Origin: an uncultured Paraglaciecola sp.
GTDB taxonomy: Bacteria > Pseudomonadota > Gammaproteobacteria > Enterobacterales > Alteromonadaceae
NCBI RefSeq assembly: GCF_937123705.1
Contig: NZ_CAKZKO010000038.1
Span: 1 to 64,000, forward strand
Direction of reading: 5' to 3'
Length of the DNA stretch: 64,000 nucleotides
Shown in pieces: positions 1 to 7,572 of this stretch. Positions within the stretch are counted from its first letter, which is position 1. Every line of letters starts with the position of its first letter. A program made the translations under genes and the position numbers. The notes under the pieces are model-generated. The model saw nothing but the letters and a program-made list of their open reading frames with translations. It was not told where the DNA came from and ran no database searches.

Positions 1-158
1 TAGGCGATAGCTGTTTGTTCGGCAATGTCTAGAGGAACCGTTCCGTTACTATCTATCCCAACTTGTCCTGCCATATAAAGAATATTTTCAACTCGAGTAC
101 CTTGTGCAATGAAATTCTTGAATGGGCCACTTCGATAAGTTTTCTTCTCAATTGTCAT
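1..158 (-). CDS. RidA (YjgF/YER057c/UK114) family protein, N-terminal part
   Basis: The first 52 codons of a gene running off the left edge. The ATG is at 158 on the minus strand and the product begins MTIEKKTYRSGPFKNF, continuing with NILYMAGQVGID and VPLDIAEQT. That pattern (aGQvgid..g.vp.di.eQt) is typical of RidA-family proteins, small trimeric enzymes that hydrolyse reactive enamine/imine intermediates. The catalytic C-terminal part is outside the window, so activity cannot be judged. It starts 28 bp beyond an attC-like site and has the same orientation as the next gene, so it may be an integron gene cassette. Confidence 0.7.
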   Translation of the reverse strand, partial: MTIEKKTYRSGPFKNFIAQGTRVENILYMAGQVGIDSNGTVPLDIAEQTAIA

Positions 159-185
159 GTTAAGTATTCCTCTAAGTTTATGGAC

Positions 186-275
186 ATCTAACGCCTACAA
201 TAACGGGAAAAGCTGAGCGACAGCGAGGCTTTTTCCCAATGAGCGAAGCGAATGTTGTTTATTGTTTTGTTAGGT
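186..275 (-). other. attC recombination site of an integron gene cassette
   Basis: Read on the minus strand, the 90-bp stretch starts with ACCTAAC (fits R'' RYYYAAC, 275-269) and ends with GTTAGAT (fits R' GTTRRRY, 192-186), in the classical context GGCGTTAGATG. Between them the arms pair again: TTATTGT with ACAATAA, and GGGAAAAGC with GCTTTTTCCC, giving the imperfect stem expected of a folded attC. The stop codon of the neighbouring 158-codon gene lies inside the R'' box, as is usual for cassette genes. Confidence 0.75.
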
Positions 276-746
276 TTCATTAGTAGCTTCGCTAATCCCT
301 TTTTGCAATGCTGTTGCCAGCAAAATAACTATATTCACATACTGTTGTTTCGGTGAAAGTTTTTTATGAGCAATGGGCGCTTCCATCTCTAATCCAACTT
401 CCTTTACCAATGAATTCAAGGTTGCTTTTTCAGCGCCTTCCAGTGAATTGTATAAATTATTAACATCTGCCTTTGAAATACTTGGTCGCAGCTCATGCGC
501 AAACTTGTTACGAAGAGTACCCAAGGTTGTGAGAGGTATATCAAACTTTGAATTCAATCCAAGTGAAATAGCCAGTTTTACTGTTTCAGAGTAACCTAAC
601 CTCATCTGCAAAAGATGCTTCTCACTTACTACGAGCTTGCTTAGCAATATATTGAGTTGCTGTTCTATGATGATATGTGAGCGGATTACTACGCCAACAT
701 CATCCTCTCCTTCGAACACCTTTAGAAAAGAATCCTGCAAATCCAT
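270..746 (-). CDS. HEPN/MltR-like protein in an integron cassette
   Basis: 158 residues with no recognisable catalytic domain other than a helical fold with the motif TLRNKFAHE near residues 77-85. R-x4-H (RNKFAH) matches the HEPN-type signature, and the pattern IIIEQQLNILLSKL...LGLN...LRNKFAH resembles MltR/DUF4145-like proteins. HEPN proteins are often RNases or toxin-antitoxin and defence components, but MltR-like members act as regulators, so a precise role cannot be assigned. The start ATG at 746 is a few bases from a GTTAGGT box, and the TAA stop is inside the downstream attC. This is the compact layout of a promoterless gene cassette. No partner antitoxin is visible next to it. Confidence 0.6.
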   Translation of the reverse strand: MDLQDSFLKVFEGEDDVGVVIRSHIIIEQQLNILLSKLVVSEKHLLQMRLGYSETVKLAISLGLNSKFDIPLTTLGTLRNKFAHELRPSISKADVNNLYNSLEGAEKATLNSLVKEVGLEMEAPIAHKKLSPKQQYVNIVILLATALQKGISEATNET

Positions 747-752
747 ATTTGA

Positions 753-832
753 AACCTAACAATATTAATAAGACGCAAAGACCCGCTTTTAAACACGGGG
801 CTTTGCGTTTGATTTATTTATAGGTTTTTAGC
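753..832 (-). other. degenerate attC-like hairpin upstream of the HEPN cassette
   Basis: On the minus strand this region ends in GTTAGGT, which fits the R' consensus, just before the start codon of the HEPN-like gene. It folds on nested arms: AAACCTA with TAGGTTT, and a strong inner stem ACGCAAAGCCCCG against CGGGTCTTTGCGT. The expected R'' box is imperfect (ACCTATA instead of RYYYAAC). It could be a damaged attC or simply a strong transcription terminator. Confidence 0.45.
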
Positions 833-1433
833 ATTGGGCGTAAGTTATTGCAAACGCTAAGATTTTTGACCGTGCTTATTTGAGCCTTGTGAAAATACGG
901 CAATTGTACAAAATCTTGCATATATACGGATGCGACACGAAATTTGTATATAACAGCCATGGTGCTTTTAGGTGGCTCTGCCACCGCTCTTGATTTTATT
1001 CCCTATGTAGTGCGGCCTATAAAAAGACAAAAAAGTGCGGTTAATTTTCATGGATAGAAAATTAAGTTTTGTGTGCTGGGAGCACATGAAGACGACCGTG
1101 CTTTTTTGTCTTTTTATAGGATCTTTTGAGCGGTAGTAAGGGCGCATTTTTTTTGGTTACTTTACTTTGTGCGAGCAAAAAAAAGTAACTGGTGTGGCAA
1201 GGATGCCATTTCAAATACATCATGGATGATGTGTCCGCTAGGACATGCTTTTTGTTTTTACAGGGTTTTTAACTAACTGTAATTAATGAGATCGCAGTCA
1301 AATTAAATTACAACCCAATGATTTAAATGAACATATCATTCCCCTCTGTGATCTTTGTGCGCTCCGTGGCTAAAATTCGGTAGTTACATAGCTTTGCTGT
1401 AGCGTTTAAGCATCAACCAACAATGGCGACCTG
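833..1433. other. non-coding stretch with repeat elements between cassette array and hipA
   Basis: No credible gene is seen on either strand. The stretch holds the three-way-junction repeat at 1016-1120. Just after it (about 1148-1192) is a further imperfect hairpin in which GGTTACTTT faces AAAAGTAACT, a layout common in intergenic repeats of marine gammaproteobacteria. The remainder is AT-rich with no feature I can support. Confidence 0.5.
1016..1120. repeat. 105-bp inverted-repeat element that folds as a three-way junction
   Basis: The two ends (1016-1040 and 1096-1120) are 25-bp inverted repeats differing at two positions; they begin and end CCTATAAAAAGAC...GTCTTTTTATAGG. Inside are two smaller perfect hairpins: TTAATTTTC/GAAAATTAA (1041-1049 with 1057-1065) and GTGCT/AGCAC (1073-1077 with 1081-1085). 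The whole can form a Y-shaped cruciform or RNA. It may be a REP/MITE-type element or a structured RNA. No protein is encoded in it. Confidence 0.6.
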
Positions 1434-2636
1434 CTAATTTTTAAAAGTTGGAATGATTGCTTTTAATCGTTCTATATCGCCAGTGCCGACGTTTTGCTTG
1501 AGAAAGTAGGTTTGCCATTCTTGAGTAAGCTGGCGTACTTCATCTATTATTTTTTTAGTTTTAAATGGTTTTAGGCCAAAACGAATTGATTGGCTGAGTA
1601 GGTTATTGATTGTGCCTTCTCTACCATCATTGCCAATACCTATACCATGTTGTGCAGAGTTGTTGATAGGCAAAACGTCAAAAGCAGGTGATAACCGCCA
1701 GTGTGCTTTTTCGAAAGGGTATATAAGCGCATGGTTACGGGAGTGGTCGTCGGTGTTACCGAGTAAAACGTTGAATACCATTCGGTAATATAGGTCATGG
1801 GCGTCTTTGGGTTCGGCGCCATTTTTCATGATGAATTCGGCTAAGTAGCCGTAGGTATAAATGCTGCTGAGTACCGATGTATTCACCTTGTTTTGATTGA
1901 ATATTGAGTTGGCACTTAAGTAATGGCAATTAGGTTTGCCGTTATGCAAATCAAAACGTTCGACTAGTAACACATCTCCGTTTGGTGATGGCTGCACCTG
2001 AGTTTTAGCCACTCGGCAGGGAAGTTCAGCTAGCATATTCATGGTGGCATGTTCGACTTTAACTACGTTTACCACGTCATCGAGGCGGTTGAATTTGGCT
2101 AGATAGGAAATTTCACCATTTTGAATAATGGTTTTTGGCCTAGCGCCCCCCATGCTTGAGCCATATTCAAATGCTAGTTTGGCTTCTTGGGGAATGTCTT
2201 TATCTGTAAGAATGGCATCTTTAGCCTTGAGTAGCATAGGTAAATCGGCAAGGGAGTTCTTGTTGTATTTGGGTTTTGATTGGCTACTTGAAAGGCTAAA
2301 TACCAGTGAGCCTACACCCATACCAGAGCCTGCCAGTAAAAATTCTAAAGCATTTCTAGGCTTGGTGGTGTGCAGCGACAAAATGACTTTTTTACCCCAT
2401 GAATCTGCACCAGCATCTGATAAAGCGCCAAATAACCCTTTATTGAATTGGGTCGACAGTTCCTTTTCGGATAAGGGTAAGTTTACGGGATCGAGCGCAA
2501 AAGCATTAGAGCGATTAAGGTAACTTTTACCATAACGGAAACGGCCAGTTTTTGCTTCTTCATCTATTTGAATAACGCCACAAACAATAGGGTTATCTTC
2601 TAGGCCGTCAATAAATACATAGGCTTTAGAAGTCAT
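1434..2636 (-). CDS. hipA: HipA-family serine/threonine kinase toxin
   Basis: 400 residues. N-terminal HipA_N-like region (1-100), then the kinase-like HipA_C region: Gly-rich SSMGGARPK near 170-178, nucleotide-binding LLVERFD, catalytic loop GNTDDHSRNH (Asp and Asn of the HipA D-x4-N type) and SPAFDVLP as the Mg-binding DFG equivalent. Known family members phosphorylate glutamyl-tRNA synthetase or related substrates, slow growth and cause persistence; the substrate here is unknown. It overlaps the upstream antitoxin gene by 11 bp, so the two are translationally coupled. All key residues are present and the length is close to family norm, so it appears intact. Confidence 0.9.
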   Translation of the reverse strand: MTSKAYVFIDGLEDNPIVCGVIQIDEEAKTGRFRYGKSYLNRSNAFALDPVNLPLSEKELSTQFNKGLFGALSDAGADSWGKKVILSLHTTKPRNALEFLLAGSGMGVGSLVFSLSSSQSKPKYNKNSLADLPMLLKAKDAILTDKDIPQEAKLAFEYGSSMGGARPKTIIQNGEISYLAKFNRLDDVVNVVKVEHATMNMLAELPCRVAKTQVQPSPNGDVLLVERFDLHNGKPNCHYLSANSIFNQNKVNTSVLSSIYTYGYLAEFIMKNGAEPKDAHDLYYRMVFNVLLGNTDDHSRNHALIYPFEKAHWRLSPAFDVLPINNSAQHGIGIGNDGREGTINNLLSQSIRFGLKPFKTKKIIDEVRQLTQEWQTYFLKQNVGTGDIERLKAIIPTFKN

Positions 2637-2916
2637 TGTCTAATTCTGCTACTGGTTTTCGAGATTTACGACTAAGTTTAGAGGTTGTGTTGTTTTGCTG
2701 TTGCTCGATGGCTGCTTGAAGGTCATCAATAATATCTAGATGTTCAAGCACTAAAAATAGTGATTGTGCGTTAACACTTTTACCATTCTCTATTGAAGAA
2801 ATAGTATTGCGACCAACGCCTACACGAGTACCTAATTCTGCTTGATCCATAATTGTGCTTCTGGTGTTTTTAACCAGTTCACCTATAGATTTGAGTAGAA
2901 TTTGGGTTTTATGCAT
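2626..2916 (-). CDS. hipB: HipB-type helix-turn-helix antitoxin
   Basis: 96 residues with an XRE/Cro-type helix-turn-helix at about 22-60 (MDQAELGTRVGVGRNTISSIENGK). The C-terminal tail (QQNNTTSKLSRKSRKPVAELDNDF) is charged and probably flexible, as in HipB, where the tail helps neutralise the toxin. It is the first gene of a two-gene operon with hipA, overlapping it by 11 bp. Palindromes immediately before its ATG suggest autorepression by HipB/HipAB. Confidence 0.88.
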   Translation of the reverse strand: MHKTQILLKSIGELVKNTRSTIMDQAELGTRVGVGRNTISSIENGKSVNAQSLFLVLEHLDIIDDLQAAIEQQQNNTTSKLSRKSRKPVAELDNDF

Positions 2917-2917
2917 G

Positions 2918-2953
2918 ATATTTCAACTATAAGTTGGCTTATGCTTGAAATAT
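2918..2953. promoter_or_regulatory. candidate HipB operator
   Basis: Two nested symmetries lie right upstream of the hipB start codon (2916): ATATTTCAA (2918-2926) with TTGAAATAT (2945-2953), and CAACT-ATA-AGTTG (2924-2936). Placement next to an autoregulatory antitoxin gene makes operator function likely. Confidence 0.55.
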
Positions 2954-3136
2954 AGGGCATGTTGATTGGAAAGTAAATGTTTATTAAATCATGCGTTATA
3001 TGCCATGTGTTTAATTTATTAAGCATATCGGTGAGGTTATCTAGCCACTCATCATATCATTTTGTAATCTGTGGAATTAGGCTCTTTGAAATGTCTAAAA
3101 TATCTCCAAAGGACTAATTCAGACGAGCTTATTCAC

Positions 3137-3475
3137 TTACAAACACTTAGCCGGCTTAGGCAATCCGGCTATTTTAGTGGCTTGTTTGGCTGGGCCTTTA
3201 GGAAAGAGTTTAAACAAGTATCGGCTATTGCCTTTTTCGGGGCCAAATTCGTTGGCCATGGCTTTGACTAAGGCTCGCATTGCTGGGCTGGTGTTAAATT
3301 CAAGGTAAAACTGGCGTACAAATTTGACGACTTCCCAGTGGTTTTCGGTTAATTCAATGTTTTCTGTTGCGGCTAATATTGGCGCTAATTCGACTTGCCA
3401 ATCCTCTACTTTTAGTAAGTACCCGGCTTTATCTACCGCATAGGTTTGGCCATTAAATTCAAAACTATAATCCAT
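3137..3475 (-). CDS. tusE: TusE/DsrC-family sulfur carrier
   Basis: 112 residues, matching the short TusE/DsrC fold. The C-terminal arm ends PKPAKCL with the conserved penultimate cysteine, which accepts persulfide sulfur from TusBCD and hands it to MnmA for 2-thiolation of the wobble uridine in Lys, Glu and Gln tRNAs. It lacks the second arm cysteine of dissimilatory DsrC, so the tRNA role fits. It lies 3 bp after tusB in the same direction, completing a tusDCBE operon. Confidence 0.92.
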   Translation of the reverse strand: MDYSFEFNGQTYAVDKAGYLLKVEDWQVELAPILAATENIELTENHWEVVKFVRQFYLEFNTSPAMRALVKAMANEFGPEKGNSRYLFKLFPKGPAKQATKIAGLPKPAKCL

Positions 3476-3478
3476 GGG

Positions 3479-3763
3479 CTACCAACTTATCACTTGTTTG
3501 CATTCAAGGGTTAAATCAACAAATTCTGCATAGGAAATAGCTTTGAAAAGATTGTTTTTGATGGTTAATCCTCTGGCTTGAGTGTCGTCTTCCAACAGGT
3601 AAATTTGTCCTAAAGATTGTAACGCATCTGTTATATCTGAATTTTGCATGGCATACACCGCATCTTGGGTGAGTAATAACTTGTCAGTAGGCTGAATTCG
3701 CCCTAAACATTGCGATATACCGTTATCAGCAAAGGGGCTAGTTGATACTTTATGCAAAATCAT
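3479..3763 (-). CDS. tusB: TusB/DsrH-family sulfur relay subunit
   Basis: 94 residues, start MILHKVSTSPFADNGISQCLGRI, typical of TusB/DsrH, the smallest subunit of the TusBCD hexamer that relays sulfur from TusA to TusE. ATG at 3763 overlaps the TGA stop of tusC (TGATG), indicating translational coupling; a TTG one codon upstream is an alternative start. Sequence conservation in this subunit is low in general, and the identification leans on its position between tusC and tusE. Confidence 0.85.
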   Translation of the reverse strand: MILHKVSTSPFADNGISQCLGRIQPTDKLLLTQDAVYAMQNSDITDALQSLGQIYLLEDDTQARGLTIKNNLFKAISYAEFVDLTLECKQVISW

Positions 3764-4122
3764 CAAAACACCATCACGTGGTTGCTGCTGGCCAGTAAGC
3801 CCGTTAGTTGGGAGGGTTTAATTAAGGTAACATCAATGCATAAGTCGGCTTCTGATAGGTTGCGCTTTTGCAAACTGTGTTGGCAAACGTAAATATTGTC
3901 GATGTCGTAGAAGTTCAGCGCAGCAAAGGTTTTGTGATACGCCTTGTGATCAATTTTATCGGGGGTTTGCTGCTTTACTAATTGAAACACTGCGTCTTCA
4001 ATAAAAAACAGACTGACCTCTTGGCCGAAATTGCTCATGGCTAGCGCCATATCTAGGCTTTCTTGCCCGTTAATTGATCCATAGGGTGCCGATTTATTTA
4101 CGATGGCGATACTAGCGGCCAT
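3763..4122 (-). CDS. tusC: TusC/DsrF-family sulfur relay subunit
   Basis: 119 residues. IAIVNKSAPYGSINGQESLDMALAMSNFGQEVSLFFIEDAVFQL is the typical DsrE/F-like N-terminal half (Rossmann-like alpha/beta fold). It is a structural subunit of the cytoplasmic TusBCD complex in the thiouridine pathway. The start codon directly abuts the tusD stop (4122 shared) and the stop overlaps tusB, so the three genes form a tightly coupled unit. Confidence 0.92.
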   Translation of the reverse strand: MAASIAIVNKSAPYGSINGQESLDMALAMSNFGQEVSLFFIEDAVFQLVKQQTPDKIDHKAYHKTFAALNFYDIDNIYVCQHSLQKRNLSEADLCIDVTLIKPSQLTGLLASSNHVMVF

Positions 4123-4511
4123 TAAAATTGCACCATTCTATCGCTTTCACTTAGCAATATGGCTAAATCTCCCAAGCCTACTGATTGAAACTCTGTCGAT
4201 AGGCTGTGATGAAGTTGATCTGCTTCTTCTGCATCTTGAGCATTAGTAATACCCCGCTTGGTTGCCGCACTAACACACACCATTAATGGGATGTTGTGCT
4301 CGGCTGAAACCTTTTTCCAAGCTTCATGTAAATCATATTCATCTGACGATAACTGCTGAAGAGCATTGCCATTTAAGGTGCCGTCTTGGTAGAAGAAAAC
4401 CCCATTCACTTGATGTGATGAAGCAACAGCGGCCAAGGCGAACCTATAAGCGCTATACGCACTTTGGCTAGAGTAGGGGGCGGATGTAACTAACAGGGTA
4501 AATGACGACAT
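4122..4511 (-). CDS. tusD: TusD/DsrE-family sulfurtransferase subunit
   Basis: 129 residues with the DsrE fold: TLLVTSAPYSSQSAYSAYRFALAA at the N-terminus, GVFFYQDGTLNGNA, and the catalytic cysteine in PLMVCVSAATKRG (about residue 78). This cysteine carries the persulfide received from TusA and passes it to TusE. It is the first gene of tusDCBE; the upstream gene yccA ends at 4599 and a terminator separates the two. Confidence 0.93.
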   Translation of the reverse strand: MSSFTLLVTSAPYSSQSAYSAYRFALAAVASSHQVNGVFFYQDGTLNGNALQQLSSDEYDLHEAWKKVSAEHNIPLMVCVSAATKRGITNAQDAEEADQLHHSLSTEFQSVGLGDLAILLSESDRMVQF

Positions 4512-4545
4512 AGTTTTATTTTGAACGCTTTTGGCAAATGTAACA

Positions 4546-4575
4546 TAAAAAAACGCCCCAGCAAGCTGAGGCGTT
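4546..4575 (-). terminator. rho-independent terminator after yccA
   Basis: On the minus strand AACGCCTCA-GCTTGC-TGGGGCGTT is followed by a run of T. It lies between the yccA stop and the tusD start. Confidence 0.75.
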
Positions 4576-4598
4576 CTAAAATTTAATTCGTGTGGGAA

Positions 4599-5267
4599 TT
4601 AATCATCGCCACCAAACGCACCTAGAAGATGCAAGATAGAGGTGAACAAGTTATACAAATTCAAATACATAGAAACCGTGGCGCGAATATAGTTGGTTTC
4701 GCCACCGTTAATAATACGGCTCGTATCAAACAAGATAAAACCCGACATAATAAATACAATGGCTGCACTTATCGCAAGGCTAAGGGCTGGTATGGCAAAA
4801 AAGATATTAGCCAGTGATGCCACAACCGCAACAATTAGCCCTACTAATAAAAAACCGCCCATAAAGGAAAAGTCTTTCTTAGTAGTTAATACATAGCCAG
4901 ACAAACCAAAGAATACCAAAGCAGTACAACCTAACGCTTGTAGGATCAAACCCGAACCACCTGGGAAGCCCGCGTAATGATTTAACATCGGCCCTAAAGA
5001 CGCACCTAATAACCCAGTGAACACAAACACAAACACTATGCCCATTGAGCTTTGCGCCGCTTTATTCAAAAAGAAAATCATAACTAAGGCACCAAGACTC
5101 ATCATCATGGCTGCGCCTCGGCCTAAACCTGCTGCCATAGCGAATCCAGCACAGACTGCACTAAAGGTTAATGTCATCGCTAATAACATATAAGTGTTAC
5201 GAAGGACCTTATTTGTTTGCAATACAGATGCTTCACCTGCACTGCTATAAGAAGAGCGTTGTTCCAT
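4599..5267 (-). CDS. yccA: Bax inhibitor-1/YccA family membrane protein
   Basis: 222 residues with about seven hydrophobic helices after a short polar N-terminus, ending in the acidic tail GAFGGDD; the segment FDTSRIINGGETNYIRATVSMYLNLYN is characteristic of the BI-1 (UPF0005) family. E. coli YccA is an inner-membrane protein that modulates FtsH proteolysis. Start chosen at ATG 5267 because GGAG lies about 8 bp upstream; a TTG four codons earlier overlaps that ribosome site. Adjacent to tus genes, as in many gammaproteobacteria. Confidence 0.92.
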   Translation of the reverse strand: MEQRSSYSSAGEASVLQTNKVLRNTYMLLAMTLTFSAVCAGFAMAAGLGRGAAMMMSLGALVMIFFLNKAAQSSMGIVFVFVFTGLLGASLGPMLNHYAGFPGGSGLILQALGCTALVFFGLSGYVLTTKKDFSFMGGFLLVGLIVAVVASLANIFFAIPALSLAISAAIVFIMSGFILFDTSRIINGGETNYIRATVSMYLNLYNLFTSILHLLGAFGGDD

Positions 5268-5538
5268 TGATTTCTCCAAAAACTTAAATTAAAAGGTAAC
5301 TCTATATCTAATAGTGTATTTGTATGGGGTTTGGTTCACTTTTTCAAGTAATACCGTATTTAATTGCATTTATTAAAGGTAACTTGATGTAAATAGCGGC
5401 AAACCGTTCAAACAATAATCAAACAGTATCTTTTGTTAAATTAAGGCTTTACAAGGCCACAAAACGTCACTAATATTCGCATCCTCAATTCGGGGCAGCG
5501 GCAAACTTAGGTTTACCTTACCGAATAGAGAAAAATTA

Positions 5539-5630
5539 GGATAGCTGGCAGAGCTCGGTTTAATGCACCTGACTTGAAATCAGACGTAGGGTCAAACCTA
5601 CCGGGGGTTCGAATCCCTCGCTATCCGCCA
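5539..5630 (+). tRNA. tRNA-Ser (UGA)
   Basis: 92 bases including encoded CCA. Acceptor arms GGATAGC/GCTATCC, anticodon stem CTGA/TCAG around loop CTTGAAA (anticodon TGA), a long variable arm GTAGG/CCTAC typical of serine tRNA, and the TTCGAAT T-loop. No duplicated 3' end was seen nearby. Confidence 0.95.
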
Positions 5631-6039
5631 TATTTAAAGGCCTCGCAACTTGCGGGGCTTTTTGCTTTCTACACTTGGGTAATACGGGGGTAATATACAG
5701 TATGTGTTTTTATCCATTAAATACCATTACGCCACATACCAAGAAACCTGCAAGTACTGCGGGTTTTTTATTGCCCAAAATTTGTCCCTGATTCTACATA
5801 GCGAGGGTGAGACCCTAGGTAGTTCGACAACATATTTGAATAAACTAAGAAACCGTAGGTAACCAGTTCACCCAAGTTCGACGAAAAATCGGATTGCTCT
5901 ATTTTATAACGTTATTTCAAACGGTTACGCTTATTCCAAACTAATGGAATGATTCAATTAGTTTGTATTATCTGTTATTTTTGTTCGAGTGAGTCCTAAC
6001 ACTTTTTTCATCTTAATTAATAATCGAAGGACAATAATT
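5631..6039 (+). other. intergenic region with two terminator hairpins after tRNA-Ser
   Basis: No gene is supported here. Two hairpins with T-runs follow the tRNA: CCTCGCA/TGCGGGG at 5641-5663 with TTTTT, and AAACCTGCA/TGCGGGTTT at 5744-5769 with TTTTTTA. The rest (5770-6030) is plain AT-rich sequence containing the promoter region of the next gene. Confidence 0.6.
5641..5665 (+). terminator. terminator of tRNA-Ser transcript
   Basis: Stem CCTCGCA with TGCGGGG around a short loop, followed by CTTTTTG, starting 10 bases after the tRNA CCA end. Confidence 0.75.
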
Positions 6040-6504
6040 ATGGCTGTCATCATTAACGCAACTCAGTTACCTGATTATATAGGTAAAACTATTGGCACAT
6101 CTTCGTGGTTAACTATTACTCAAGAACAAATAAATAGCTTTGCAGATACCACATTGGACCATCAGTTTATCCATATTGACCCTGAAAAAGCCAAACAAAC
6201 ACCTTTTGGCACGACTATAGCCCATGGTTTTTTGTCGTTGTCGCTATTGTCGGCTATGTCATTTGAAGCAGGACTTCATCTTGAAAATACCACTATGGGT
6301 ATCAATTATGGCTTTGATAAAATTCGTTTTCTGCAACCGGTGAAAGTAAACAGTAAAGTAAGAGGAAACATGACCTTGTCGGAATATACAGAAAAACGAC
6401 CAGGGGAGTTTTTATTGAAATGGTTAGTTGAAGTTGAAATCGAAGGGGAATCTAAACCGGCCCTGACTGCACAATGGTTATCTATGATAATGGTCAGTCA
6501 GTAA
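6040..6504 (+). CDS. MaoC-like (R)-specific enoyl-CoA hydratase
   Basis: 154 residues. Hot-dog fold with the hydratase-2 motif: the catalytic Asp/His are in FADTTLDHQFIHIDPEKA, followed by PFGTTIAHGFLSLSLLSAM, which is the classic MaoC signature. Such enzymes hydrate trans-2-enoyl-CoA to (R)-3-hydroxyacyl-CoA. Start chosen at ATG 6040 because GAAGGA lies 8 bp upstream; the frame is open further upstream but the extension is not family-like. Same direction as the SDR gene 46 bp downstream, which would oxidise its product, so the two likely act in one fatty-acid or side-chain degradation step. Confidence 0.88.
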   Translation: MAVIINATQLPDYIGKTIGTSSWLTITQEQINSFADTTLDHQFIHIDPEKAKQTPFGTTIAHGFLSLSLLSAMSFEAGLHLENTTMGINYGFDKIRFLQPVKVNSKVRGNMTLSEYTEKRPGEFLLKWLVEVEIEGESKPALTAQWLSMIMVSQ

Positions 6505-6550
6505 GTAGCAAACTCAAACATCTAAAAATGTTCATATAAAAGAGGTGATT

Positions 6551-7471
6551 ATGTTAGTAAATTTTAACGATAAAGTAGCCATAGTAACAGGCGCTGGTGC
6601 TGGATTAGGTCGCTCTCATGCATTGGCTCTAGCAGCTCGAGGTGCAAAAGTTGTCGTTAACGATTTAGGTGGAAAAGATGGTTCGTTATCAGCAGGCTCG
6701 TTAGCAGTGGTTGCGGAAATTGAAGCGGCAGGAGGTACAGCCATAGCTAACGGTGCAAATGTGGCTGATATGGCGCAAGTTCAAGATATGGTAGATCATA
6801 CGTTTGAAAAATGGGGCCGTATCGACTTACTGATAAACAATGCGGGGATTTTACGAGATAAATCCTTTGCTAATATGCCAATAGAAGATTTCCAACTCGT
6901 TGTTGATGTGCATTTAATGGGCTCTGCGAATTGTTCAAAAGCCGTATGGGATATAATGAAGGCACAGAACTATGGACGAATAGTGATGACGACTTCTTCC
7001 TCTGGATTATATGGTAATTTTGGTCAAGCCAATTATGGTGCAGCTAAAATGGGGGTAGTGGGCTTAATGAATACTTTGTGTATTGAAGGTATGAAATACA
7101 ACATCAAAGTGAACTGTTTGTCACCAACCGCAAGAACAGCAATGACGGAAGATCTGATTAAAGACAAAAATGTATTGGAATTAATGACAGTAGAATCTGT
7201 CACTACGGGGTTACTCGCTTTGGTTGCTGAACAGGCTCCTAATCGTAGTATTTTAGGTTGTGGAGCCGGAGGCTATGCGCGTGCCGTTATTAAAGAAACC
7301 GATGGTATTTATTTGTCTCCTGAGCAACAAACCCCAGAGAATATTTTGGCGCAGTGGGATAAGTTGGAAAATGAATCTAACAGTGAAGAACTAAAAGCTG
7401 GTTGGATGCAAACCAACAAATACGTGGCTAAAGCGGCTGCGTTTCTTGGGGTTGATTTATCCTCTAAGTAA
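6551..7471 (+). CDS. SDR-family 3-hydroxyacyl-CoA dehydrogenase (MFE-2-like domain)
   Basis: 306 residues. Cofactor motif TGAGAGLG at the N-terminus, VVNDLGGKDGS typical of peroxisomal MFE-2/HSD17B4-type dehydrogenase domains, NNAGILRD, catalytic Ser in TTSSSGLYG and the YGAAK Tyr/Lys pair. These residues indicate an intact classical short-chain dehydrogenase acting on (3R)-hydroxyacyl-CoA. ATG 6551 is used since GAGGTG precedes it. Paired with the MaoC hydratase, it reproduces the hydratase and dehydrogenase halves of MFE-2 as separate proteins. The substrate is not evident. Confidence 0.88.
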   Translation: MLVNFNDKVAIVTGAGAGLGRSHALALAARGAKVVVNDLGGKDGSLSAGSLAVVAEIEAAGGTAIANGANVADMAQVQDMVDHTFEKWGRIDLLINNAGILRDKSFANMPIEDFQLVVDVHLMGSANCSKAVWDIMKAQNYGRIVMTTSSSGLYGNFGQANYGAAKMGVVGLMNTLCIEGMKYNIKVNCLSPTARTAMTEDLIKDKNVLELMTVESVTTGLLALVAEQAPNRSILGCGAGGYARAVIKETDGIYLSPEQQTPENILAQWDKLENESNSEELKAGWMQTNKYVAKAAAFLGVDLSSK

Positions 7472-7514
7472 GGATTTAGCTGGGCGGGATGGCTTATTTA
7501 GTAATGTTAAAATA

Positions 7515-7545
7515 TCAAAATAGACCTGAAATAGGTCTATTTTGA
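7515..7545. terminator. bidirectional terminator between SDR and acyl-CoA dehydrogenase genes
   Basis: Perfect 13-bp arms TCAAAATAGACCT and AGGTCTATTTTGA around GAAAT, between two convergent genes, with A/T-rich flanks on both sides. Confidence 0.8.
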
Positions 7546-7572
7546 TTTAGATGTTGTGACTATTTTCTGGTG

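Noticed and set aside
5539-5800. Possible genomic island or prophage attachment at tRNA-Ser
   Set aside because: No integrase gene follows and no direct repeat of the tRNA 3' end was seen downstream; the two hairpins with T-runs explain the structure there.
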